Below, in pieces: positions 8,954 through 15,446 of a stretch of 36,426 bases of DNA. The stretch's first letter is position 1. Each line of letters starts with the position of its first letter. The notes under the pieces were generated by a model. It searched no databases. It saw only the letters and a list, made by a program, of their open reading frames with translations, and was not told the origin of the DNA. Position numbers and translations under genes: made by a program. This stretch comes from Verrucomicrobiota bacterium (GTDB lineage: Bacteria; Verrucomicrobiota; Lentisphaeria; JABSQK01; JAJFLO01), in the NCBI GenBank assembly GCA_021772635.1, contig JAJFLP010000003.1, positions 1 to 36,426 of the forward strand, given 5' to 3'.

Positions 8954-9790
8954 CTATGAATTCATCAATTTGGCTGTCATATCGATGACATCCCGCATCT
9001 CGCGCACGTCGTGTACACGAATGATTTTAGCGCCGTTGCAGACAGCGCAGCTCACGGCTGCGGCCGTCCCCCAGATTCGGTCGGCAGGTATTGGGATATC
9101 CAACGCCGCGCCGATAAAAGACTTACGCGAGGGGCCGACTAAAATCGGGCATTCGAGATGGTTAAAGCGATCGAGGTGACGTATTAGCGCCAGGTTCTGC
9201 GCTGCCGATTTACTGAAGCCGATACCAGGGTCGATACAAATCGATTCTCTATTGATTCCGAGTCCGGTCAGTGATTCGACGACACGCTGAAAATACTCGC
9301 TCAACTCTGAAAAAATGTCGGTGTACTCAAGATTGTCCTGCATCGTTTGAGGCGTACCGCGCATGTGCATGGCAATACAACCGGCTCGATACTCCTTGGC
9401 AACGTGTTTCATATCGCTGTCCTGATTGAAGCCGCTGATATCGTTGATGATATCGGCACCGGCTTCCAGTGCAGCGCGCGCTGTTTTAGCTTTGACGGTG
9501 TCCACGCTGATCGGGATATCGCTTGAATCCCTGAGCGCTCTAATGACAGGAATTACGCGTCGCTTCTCTTCTTCATAAGACACGGGCTGTGCGCCGGGGC
9601 GTGATGATTCGCCGCCAATATCAATTATATCCGCTCTGTCCGCTACCATTTTCAATCCGTACGAGACCGCCGCGTCAAGAGAAAAATGCGTACCGTTCTC
9701 GGAGAACGAGTCCGGTGTCACGTTGAGTATCCCCATCAACGCCACTTGGTTATCAAAGTCGAGATTGCGATCGCGGAATTGGAATTTCAT
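8954..9790 (-). CDS. folP: Dihydropteroate synthase
   Basis: This 278-residue protein condenses 6-hydroxymethyl-dihydropterin pyrophosphate with p-aminobenzoate to give dihydropteroate in folate synthesis, in the cytoplasm. Recognisable family motifs in order: GILNVTPDSFS (about residues 20-30), DIIDIGGESSRPG (about 55-67, loop 2), INDISGF, AMHMRGTPQTMQ, ICIDPGIGFSKS, ILVGPSRKSFIG (the Ser-Arg-Lys pterin/phosphate site) and a final RVHDV. Length and motif spacing match the TIM-barrel family and nothing is missing. The sulfonamide target loops look normal. The ATG at 9790 gives a standard N-terminus. No folate neighbours (folK, folE, glmM) are adjacent; it is alone apart from the downstream tRNA on the same strand. 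Confidence 0.97.
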   Translation of the reverse strand: MKFQFRDRNLDFDNQVALMGILNVTPDSFSENGTHFSLDAAVSYGLKMVADRADIIDIGGESSRPGAQPVSYEEEKRRVIPVIRALRDSSDIPISVDTVKAKTARAALEAGADIINDISGFNQDSDMKHVAKEYRAGCIAMHMRGTPQTMQDNLEYTDIFSELSEYFQRVVESLTGLGINRESICIDPGIGFSKSAAQNLALIRHLDRFNHLECPILVGPSRKSFIGAALDIPIPADRIWGTAAAVSCAVCNGAKIIRVHDVREMRDVIDMTAKLMNS

Positions 9791-10177
9791 GGGACAAAGC
9801 TTATGCTACCGGTTTTGCGAGTCGATGATGCTGCCGATACATGTTGATACATTTATTAACTCGGTTCACAACCATCTCATCAAGAATGAGTCCGTGGGAC
9901 GACCAATCGGAGTCGAAATCGAAATCGTCGTTTACTTTTTGTGCGAATCAGTTGCCTATAGCCAGGGAACAAGGAGGAACGATCCCGATTTCGATAGCGA
10001 AAAAAATAGTATATGGATCAATTGCCATAGGGTTAGCAGGTAAAAAAGCAAGCCGCGCGTTTCCGAAAAATTCCGTATTTGAGGCTATCCACTGGAAAAA
10101 TCTGTTAATTTGGGATCTCTATGGGATCACAGTTATATATTTTGCACTCTGAACCTCGGTGTCAAGACACGTAAAGC

Positions 10178-10248
10178 GAATATCGAACAAAGAATTTCGA
10201 ATCATGAAGTTTTTTCCTTCGGCATTCATTATTCCTTACTCGATATTC
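10178..10248. repeat. Long imperfect hairpin repeat (GAATATCGA ends)
   Basis: The arms at 10178-10209 and 10217-10248 are 32 nt each with about 23 complementary positions, starting GAATATCGA and ending TCGATATTC around a T-rich loop. The pattern GAATATCGAACAAAGAATTT resembles a dispersed intergenic element known from several bacterial phyla. There is only one copy in this window. Confidence 0.65.
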
Positions 10249-10260
10249 GGTGTTCAATCT

Positions 10261-10357
10261 TTTAAGTTTCAGAGAAGCCCACCAGTGGGTTTCCTTTTTA
10301 ACCCACATTTTACAATGCGAAACGGGCTTTCAATGTCGAAGATTTCCGCCAAGTTTC
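10261..10357 (+). repeat. Dispersed module M3, copy A
   Basis: About 97 nt starting TTTAAGTTTCAGAGAAGCCC and ending TTTCCGCCAAGTTTC. It is repeated with few changes on the opposite strand at 18252-18350. It contains the hairpin CCCACCAGTGGG (5-bp arms, CA centre). Both copies abut further repeat modules. Confidence 0.85.
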
Positions 10358-10535
10358 AAGGGAGCAACCGTCCGGGCCGTACCGACCCGGTTAATATAAT
10401 AGGAAACTTTAGATACGACACGCTAAAGCACGCTAAAGCGCGAACTCCAACAGCGATCACTGCAACACGAATTCGCTGGTATGCTGGAGTGCTCGTTGGA
10501 GTTCACACTTTAGTGTGTCAAAATGACGAAGTTTC
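10355..10535 (+). repeat. Dispersed module M4, copy 1 (181 bp)
   Basis: It starts TTCAAGGGAGCAACCGTCCG and ends ATGACGAAGTTTC. It is nearly identical to 11992-12162. The 10-bp length difference is a tandem duplication, ACGCTAAAGC, present twice here and once in the other copy. Inside are 24-nt hairpin arms (10428-10451 and 10495-10518) carrying GAACTCCAAC and GTTGGAGTTC. Confidence 0.92.
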
Positions 10536-10541
10536 AGAGGA

Positions 10542-10557
10542 GTGCTCCAGGGAGCAC
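10542..10557. repeat. Palindrome GTGCTCC-AG-GGAGCAC
   Basis: Perfect 7-bp arms with a 2-nt centre. It lies directly after M4 copy 1. A shorter relative CTCC-CT-GGAG occurs at 18538-18547. Confidence 0.7.
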
Positions 10558-10763
10558 GCCAATCGCCGGGGAATTAAAACCACCGATGGGATTGAAATGA
10601 TACCACTCTGTATTGTTATGAGACTTTTATATCTAAAAATCGAATTTCCGTGAACGGTTAATTTCGTTCTTCAGGCGGTGTTATATACGTATAACGCGTT
10701 GTAATAAAACAGAATATGCCTTATTTAACTGGGTTGGCACGATTCGTTCTAGAGGTTAGAGTA

Positions 10764-10875
10764 AGCGAACATTTCGATTCCTAATCGTACTCTTACTCGT
10801 ACTCGTACTCTTAATCTTTCTGGTTTTTCGAGGTGAAATTCGGGATGGGATTACGATTACGAGTACGAAGAAAAT
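10764..10875 (+). repeat. Dispersed module M1, copy 1
   Basis: It starts AGCGAACATTTCGATTC and ends GAGTACGAAGAAAAT, sharing TCTTTCTGGTTTTTCGAGGT with 11838-11931. It carries inverted arrays of GTACTC/GAGTAC and ATTACG hexamers whose number differs between copies. Confidence 0.85.
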
Positions 10876-10929
10876 TATACTAACTCCAGTCAGGTTTTCG
10901 ACATGTTTTCTAAAATCTTTGCCTACCGT

Positions 10930-10947
10930 GATCCCGCATGCGGGATC
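10930..10947. repeat. 18-bp perfect palindrome GATCCCGCATGCGGGATC
   Basis: It is self-complementary along its full length. It lies 50 nt before the ATG of the next gene, 8 nt before a second palindrome. A variant, AATCCGCATGCGGGATT, occurs at 18444-18460. Confidence 0.85.
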
Positions 10948-10955
10948 GAAAATTC

Positions 10956-10969
10956 GACTGCTTGCAGTC
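10956..10969. repeat. Palindrome GACTGC-TT-GCAGTC
   Basis: 6-bp arms with a 2-nt centre, 28 nt before the ATG at 10998. An identical copy is at 34091-34104 and arm-varied relatives are at 15319, 28648 and 34052. Confidence 0.85.
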
Positions 10970-10997
10970 TAAAACTACTTCAACGGGTGATCGAAAA

Positions 10998-11564
10998 ATG
11001 AAAGCCAAAGATAATACAATTAATGCAGTGTGCGCGATTCTGTCGATCGCAATTTTCGCTGTCGACACTGCCATTCCCCTCGGCTTTGCCGGAGGGGCGC
11101 TCTATGTGCTCGTTATTCTTCTATCTAATTCGTTGGCAGGAAATAAAATACAGTTCTTCTGGGCTTTGATCGCTTCGCTTCTTACTGTTGCCGGATTATT
11201 TTTATCGCCGTCAGGCGCATCGTCGCTGCTCGCAATATCAAATCGACTGTTGTCGCTCTTTCTGATCTGGGCGACTGCGATATTGGGCTGGAAACTAAAA
11301 TCTTCAATAATGGAACGGGATCGCGCATTAACAGACTTAACAACTGTGAGGAGTTTTCTGCCGATTTGTGCGTGGTGCAAGAATGTCAGAGACGACCAGG
11401 GGTATTGGGATCGAATCGAGGACTTCTTTACCGCGCAATCCGGGCAGGAATTTACTCACTGTATGTGCCCGGAATGCGAGAAGAAAGTTTTTGCGGACCT
11501 TGAAGAACGAAACCGATCCGGTATGCAGTCAACAATTCACGATTTATACCAGGAAACGATCTAA
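10998..11564 (+). CDS. Small membrane protein with C-terminal zinc-ribbon-like domain
   Basis: The 188-residue protein has about three or four N-terminal membrane helices (NAVCAILSIAIFAVDTAIPL, GGALYVLVILLSNSL, FFWALIASLLTVAGLFL, LLSLFLIWATAILGW) and then a short coil. A cysteine-rich module follows, with CAWCKNVRDDQGYWDRIEDF and later HCMCPECEKK: two CxxC-type pairs joined by a segment typical of the domain attached to PAS/response-regulator proteins (CxxCKxIRDxxGYW...HxxCPxC). The pattern suggests a four-cysteine metal site acting as a small sensory or adaptor module behind a membrane sensor, but no output domain follows. The ATG at 10998 is preferred over upstream in-frame starts because those lie inside the palindromes. 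No clear Shine-Dalgarno sequence is seen. The gene is alone, between direct copies of modules M1 and M4. Confidence 0.82.
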   Translation: MKAKDNTINAVCAILSIAIFAVDTAIPLGFAGGALYVLVILLSNSLAGNKIQFFWALIASLLTVAGLFLSPSGASSLLAISNRLLSLFLIWATAILGWKLKSSIMERDRALTDLTTVRSFLPICAWCKNVRDDQGYWDRIEDFFTAQSGQEFTHCMCPECEKKVFADLEERNRSGMQSTIHDLYQETI

Positions 11565-11614
11565 CAAACTTTATTGTCCCGGCGGCTTGTACAGAAACTT
11601 TGTGATTGCGTCCC

Positions 11615-11633
11615 TCTGGACTGTCAGTCCAGA
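11615..11633. terminator. Hairpin TCTGGACT-GTC-AGTCCAGA downstream of the 10998 gene
   Basis: Perfect 8-bp arms with a 3-nt loop, extended by CC/GG outside. It starts 51 nt after the stop codon. There is no T-run, so it is either a weak or factor-assisted terminator or another member of the palindrome set. Confidence 0.45.
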
Positions 11634-11837
11634 AGGGGTGCGTCTCACCTTGGAGCCGATAATTTGGTCCTTAACGTCTGATAATGACTCAATTTAGTAT
11701 CGTTTCGAGTTTAAAGTGTACGAAATTTGAGATCATTCGGTGCTGGTATTCAGGTTGTGGATAATATAATTTATTGTAAAACAATCGGATATGACCGGTG
11801 AGGGTAGTTTGGCATGAATCCTTCTGTTCCTAAAATA

Positions 11838-11931
11838 AGCGAACATTCCGATTCGTAATCTTTCTGGTTTTTCGAGGTGAGATTTGGAAAGGGATTACGA
11901 TTATGAGTACGAGTACGATTACGAAGAAAAT
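11838..11931 (+). repeat. Dispersed module M1, copy 2
   Basis: It matches 10764-10875 but lacks about 30 nt of GTACTC units on the left and has extra GAGTAC/GATTAC units on the right. Together with M4 it flanks the 10998-11564 gene in direct orientation. Confidence 0.85.
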
Positions 11932-11934
11932 CTA

Positions 11935-11986
11935 AAAGCCGCCCAATCGAGCCGAAATCGAACGAGATGAACAGCCTCAAATCCAC
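11935..11986 (+). repeat. Dispersed module M2, copy 1
   Basis: It contains CCGCCCAATCGAGCCGAAAT and AACAGCCTCAAA. The reverse complement, with moderate divergence, is at 18354-18404 (TTTTGAGGCTGTTTTTTACA ... ATCGGCTCGATTGTGCGGCC). Confidence 0.65.
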
Positions 11987-11991
11987 GAAGA

Positions 11992-12162
11992 TTCAAGGGA
12001 GCAACCGTCCGGGCCGTACCGACCCGGTTAATATAATAGGAAACTTTAGATACGACACGCTAAAGCGCGAACTCCAACAGCGATCACTGCAACACGAATT
12101 CGCTGGTATGCTGGAGTGCTCGTTGGAGTTCACACTTTAGTGTGTCGAAATGACCAAGTTTC
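11992..12162 (+). repeat. Dispersed module M4, copy 2 (171 bp)
   Basis: Near-identical direct repeat of 10355-10535, lacking one 10-bp tandem unit. The hairpin arms are at 12055-12078 and 12122-12145. The few substitutions suggest recent duplication or ongoing gene conversion. Confidence 0.92.
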
Positions 12163-12371
12163 GTAGGAGCAACCGGCCGACCCCGTTTTACAGAGTCTGT
12201 TAATATATAACGAAATTGATGCATAGATCAGGCTAGCGGCCACGACATCAGAACACTTCCGGTGATGTCACCTGTACCCCCGTTTCGGGTTCATACACCG
12301 AATTACACAAATATCGGGCCGTATCGGACGGTGGCGAATCCAGGCGACTGTCCCGAAAACAAAGAGTCCAT

Positions 12372-14936
12372 ATGCAGTGTTTTTGCCGATTCGTTTGCCA
12401 GCTCTTTGGCTTTACAGTACTTTCCTCACTCTTTGCATCCTACCCCGTTGCGTTGATCCCTCCTGGAATGGAGGGCGCATCTTATTATATTCGACTTCCT
12501 TCCTTATTTATTCTCACACTAATCAGTATTCTGATCGTCCTGACGTCGCACTTGAAGTTATCGAGACACCATGCCGTTTTGGGGCTCGTGTTCGTAACCA
12601 TCGTTGGTGGCCACATTGTTCAGGACTTTAGCCATTCCAAGGCGACCATTGAATTTCTTGGATACCTGATTATACCGTTGGCATTCTGTCTGTATCTCCG
12701 CGTTTCCGGGACGACCACAATGACCATTACGTCGGTAGCTTCACTGTTGTGGTTGCTGTCAGTGGTGTATGGATTTATGAATCACTATCAGGGGCGGGAA
12801 GTCATCGGTATTACCGGAAACAGAAATTGGATGGCTATCACGTTACTCTCCTTGAGTCCTTGGGCGATATGGCGCATTTTTCAGGGACTATCGAAATGGA
12901 TCTCGTCAGTGAACTTGAGATTGATCACGTCGGTTTCTTCCGTTTCAATACCGACATTGATACTGATCTTCTATTGCCGCAGTCGCGCTGCCTGGCTTGC
13001 TTTAGGTGTCTATTCAGTTGGATTCCTGTTGTCTCGCCTAAGAAATCCCGTACGCAATTACGTGGTCGTTGGCGTTCTCGCGATCACGGCGTTGACAATT
13101 GGATCTCGGCCTGACCGAGCGGTTCAGGCGTACGTCCAGGATATTCGCGGTCCTACTTGGTTGAGTACTATTCAACTGATAGCAGATCACCCTTTCCTTG
13201 GTGTCGGGCCCGGAAATTATACCCGGGAGTACGCTAAATACCGGGCGAACTCCGATTACCATCGGCGCAAGGATCTCGCGGATCTAACAACACATCCCCA
13301 CAATGAATTCTTGAATATTGCGGCAAACATTGGATTGATCGCTGCGATATCGTGGATAATTCTGATAATTCCGATCGTATCAGGTTGTCGGGAGAAGGCA
13401 CTTACAGTTCGGTTAGCGCAGTTCTCCGCATTCGTGATTTACTTCCATTCTTTTCTCGACAAACCCCTGGTTCAGCCTCCGTCAAGTATTATCGGGCTTT
13501 GTTGTCTCGGGATCGTTTGGCAACCGTTCATCGACTCTCACCGTGCCGAGTATAGCGGTTGGAAGAAGCAAATGAATAACCTTTTGTTTATTGGTTATCT
13601 GATGTTCGCCATAGCCTGGGGATTGAGAGTTACGGGAGCGGAGTTGGGGGTTGGATGGCATCGACGTGAGGCGGTGATTTCTCGAAATCACGGGGAGTTT
13701 CACCGAGCGTATAGCCACTATCGGCGAGTGACCGAGCTGGATGTTGAGAATATACGGGGTTACTACGGAGCCGGAGCCATCGCTCTTCAGAATCTTCACG
13801 ATCCCCGGTTAAGTATTGAAAATCTTAACCAAGTCGTCCGTTTAAATCCTCGCTTCGCCCACGTAAACAGTCTCCTCGGTAAAGCTTACGGTACCATAGG
13901 CGACCATGCTGAAGCACGGCGCTATTTTGAGAAAGAGTGCAAGCTTTTCCCGAGCGACATCCCGGCATTTCACAATTTTTTCGCGAGTTCAGCCCAGGTC
14001 GGAGATTTCCAGCGTCTTCCGAGGATAGAGGAATACCTGAATAAACTCTATTTGGAAAAGATTCAGTTTCGAAATCAGCCCGATAATGATTTGCGATTAG
14101 TTGCATCGTGGATGAAGTCGGTTGCAGACAATGACTTCGCGGCCGCCGCCGATAGTGCGCGACGGTTATTTCAGTCGGTCGATCACGTTTTCCTGGACCC
14201 ACTTTTTTATAATTTAAAGCGGTATTCTGAATGGCCGACTGAACTGGCCCACAGCGACTTTAACTCCACGGATGGCGGGTATTGGGAGAACGTCATTTGG
14301 CGACATGATCTGATTGCAGAATTCCACGCGGGCACTGACAGTACGCTCGATTCCGGCGATAATGTCGAATTATTGTTTCGGCGCTTAAGCCGCGACTTCG
14401 ATATTGACAGCAGCGAAAACGTATTTCGGTTGCCGAAGGACGCTTGGGCTCAGAAGCGGGGAAGTTCTTTGACGTTCTGCGCTTTGTTAGCCTGGATAAA
14501 CAGATATAACGGAGCCCAAACTCTAATTTGCCCGGTTGCGGATGAGAAGGGGGAGTATTTTCCTGTTGTTATAAACGGTGACAGCTGGCTTCTATTCAAT
14601 CTGAAGGCGCGGTCCGTAAGTAGAATTGATATAGCAGGGGATATCCGCAACGTTGACGTATCGAATCTTAATATCTCGAAAGACGTATTGGTATCCGCAT
14701 TAACGAAATCGAAGCTCTTCTTCTTTCCAGGAGAATTTTTCCTTAAGAATCATGCGCTCGCGGTCATCGTGGATGCGTATCGTGTGGGCGATCAATTAGC
14801 CTTCGATCGTATGCCCATACTCGAAGCAGTAACGGTTAGAGGCCGCTTGCTTGAACAGGCGATAGACTATAATATCCTGGAAGCATATTTACCTGCTCCT
14901 ATCGACCTCTTCCTTGCGCCGGCGGACAGCCGTTGA
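12372..14936 (+). CDS. O-antigen ligase/polymerase-like membrane protein with TPR and degenerate transglutaminase-like C-terminus
   Basis: 854 residues. The N-terminal 400 residues contain about ten to twelve membrane helices and the Wzy/WaaL family features: GNRNWMA (about residue 148), the Arg motif CRSRAAWLAL (about 200-209), and TTHPHNEFLN in the large periplasmic loop (about 306-315), preceded by GVGPGNY. Proteins of this family transfer or polymerise polyprenyl-linked glycans on the periplasmic face. Residues about 427-560 form TPR-like helices (YSHYRRVTELDVENIRGYYG, LNQVVRLNPRFAHVNSLLGK). The last 290 residues contain W-A-Q-K-R-G-S-S followed by a helix (about 690-712) that looks like a transglutaminase-like core with the catalytic Cys position replaced by Ser; this part is inference. 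A paralogue with the same three-part design follows at 15447. The ATG at 12372 aligns with the paralogue's start. No Shine-Dalgarno sequence is visible. Confidence 0.88.
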   Translation: MQCFCRFVCQLFGFTVLSSLFASYPVALIPPGMEGASYYIRLPSLFILTLISILIVLTSHLKLSRHHAVLGLVFVTIVGGHIVQDFSHSKATIEFLGYLIIPLAFCLYLRVSGTTTMTITSVASLLWLLSVVYGFMNHYQGREVIGITGNRNWMAITLLSLSPWAIWRIFQGLSKWISSVNLRLITSVSSVSIPTLILIFYCRSRAAWLALGVYSVGFLLSRLRNPVRNYVVVGVLAITALTIGSRPDRAVQAYVQDIRGPTWLSTIQLIADHPFLGVGPGNYTREYAKYRANSDYHRRKDLADLTTHPHNEFLNIAANIGLIAAISWIILIIPIVSGCREKALTVRLAQFSAFVIYFHSFLDKPLVQPPSSIIGLCCLGIVWQPFIDSHRAEYSGWKKQMNNLLFIGYLMFAIAWGLRVTGAELGVGWHRREAVISRNHGEFHRAYSHYRRVTELDVENIRGYYGAGAIALQNLHDPRLSIENLNQVVRLNPRFAHVNSLLGKAYGTIGDHAEARRYFEKECKLFPSDIPAFHNFFASSAQVGDFQRLPRIEEYLNKLYLEKIQFRNQPDNDLRLVASWMKSVADNDFAAAADSARRLFQSVDHVFLDPLFYNLKRYSEWPTELAHSDFNSTDGGYWENVIWRHDLIAEFHAGTDSTLDSGDNVELLFRRLSRDFDIDSSENVFRLPKDAWAQKRGSSLTFCALLAWINRYNGAQTLICPVADEKGEYFPVVINGDSWLLFNLKARSVSRIDIAGDIRNVDVSNLNISKDVLVSALTKSKLFFFPGEFFLKNHALAVIVDAYRVGDQLAFDRMPILEAVTVRGRLLEQAIDYNILEAYLPAPIDLFLAPADSR

Positions 14937-15126
14937 TCGGGTGTCGATCGGCGGTAAGTTGCCGGACACTGGGACAACTGTACCCCGCGATAATGACCGG
15001 AGACGAATTCATCCACGGAGTTTGGCAAAGAATCCTTCGCGCGCGGCCTCCGAGTCGACGGCTGAAAGCTCGGAAATTAGTTAAGCTTTCGTTGAATGAC
15101 GGCTTTGGCGCGGGCGGGGACACTCG

Positions 15127-15196
15127 GTTGGAGTTCAACCTTGAGCGTGTTTCTTGTGTTAGTTCTCGACTAATACGCTAAAGTGTGAATTCCACC
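15127..15196. repeat. GTTGGAGTTC-armed hairpin, reversed layout
   Basis: The left arm is GTTGGAGTTCAACCTTGAGC and the right arm ACGCTAAAGTGTGAATTCCA. The arms are diverged versions of those in M4 but in swapped order, as if the same element had been inverted about its outside. It ends just before M5. Confidence 0.6.
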
Positions 15197-15212
15197 TCCC
15201 GCTAAATGTACC

Positions 15213-15332
15213 GAAAATCATGGAGTTTTCGACTAGGCGTCGCCCAGGTGGCTATGCCGGTTAAAAATATATCGTGCGGAAATTCTTGGCTGATAAATTC
15301 GAAGCTATCCAAAAATTTTACTGCTTGCAGTA
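15213..15332 (+). repeat. Dispersed module M5, copy 1
   Basis: It runs from AAAATCATGGAGTTTTCGAC through GTCGCCCAGGTGGCTATGCC and CTGATAAATTCGAAGCTATC to the palindrome TACTGCTTGCAGTA (15319-15332). It matches 28540-28661 and, for its first half, 34685-34750. Confidence 0.82.
15319..15332. repeat. Palindrome TACTGC-TT-GCAGTA
   Basis: 6-bp arms and a 2-nt centre. It is the right end of M5 copy 1. The outer pair is T-A here but G-C in the copies at 10956 and 34091. Confidence 0.8.
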
Positions 15333-15446
15333 TAAATACTGGATGGGGGGCTATGCGGTTTGTGCCATGCGACGTCGTCCGTTCGTACTGACTTGGCATT
15401 GGGCTACCCTGATCGCCGAAACTTGCTGTCTATCACGAGAATTATT

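Larger units (their letters stand above)
9791..10997. other. 1.2-kb intergenic stretch made largely of repeat modules
   Basis: No convincing gene. The first 370 nt are unique except for a short CCAATCGGAGTCGAAATCGA tract at 9903-9922 that resembles 11945-11965. From 10178 onward the stretch is almost entirely dispersed repeats: a 32-nt-armed hairpin, module M3 (10261-10357), M4 (10355-10535), a GTGCTCC palindrome, M1 (10764-10875) and two palindromes just before the next gene. Confidence 0.7.
11565..12371. other. 0.8-kb intergenic stretch of repeat modules
   Basis: No gene is supported. It holds a hairpin at 11615-11633, about 200 nt of unique A+T-rich sequence, then M1 copy 2, M2 and M4 copy 2. 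After M4, bases 12163-12220 resemble the start of M4 again (GGAGCAACCGGCCGACCCCG), suggesting a decayed partial copy. The last 150 nt before the next gene contain no recognisable promoter. Confidence 0.65.
14937..15446. other. Intergenic stretch between the tandem ligase paralogues
   Basis: Bases 14937-15126 show no repeat and no convincing gene. Bases 15127-15196 carry a GTTGGAGTTC/GAACTCC hairpin and 15213-15332 a copy of module M5. The final 115 nt lead to the next start codon without a clear ribosome-binding site. Confidence 0.6.

Noticed and set aside
9723-10152. Two overlapping plus-strand frames upstream of folP
   Set aside because: No ribosome-binding site, no domain, and composition typical of non-coding DNA. 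One overlaps the folP start antisense.
10159-10653. 164-codon frame running through M3 and M4
   Set aside because: It is made almost entirely of dispersed hairpin repeats, and the corresponding sequence at 11992-12162 is not maintained as the same frame.
10178-12162. Possible CRISPR array or integron attC sites in the repeat-rich region
   Set aside because: Repeats are few, unevenly spaced and of several kinds. There are no regular spacers, no cas genes and no integrase.
14933-15181. Plus-strand frame overlapping the stop of the first ligase gene (82 codons)
   Set aside because: It uses TTG with no ribosome-binding site, runs into the GTTGGAGTTC hairpin and has no recognisable domain. A minus-strand frame covers the same DNA equally well.
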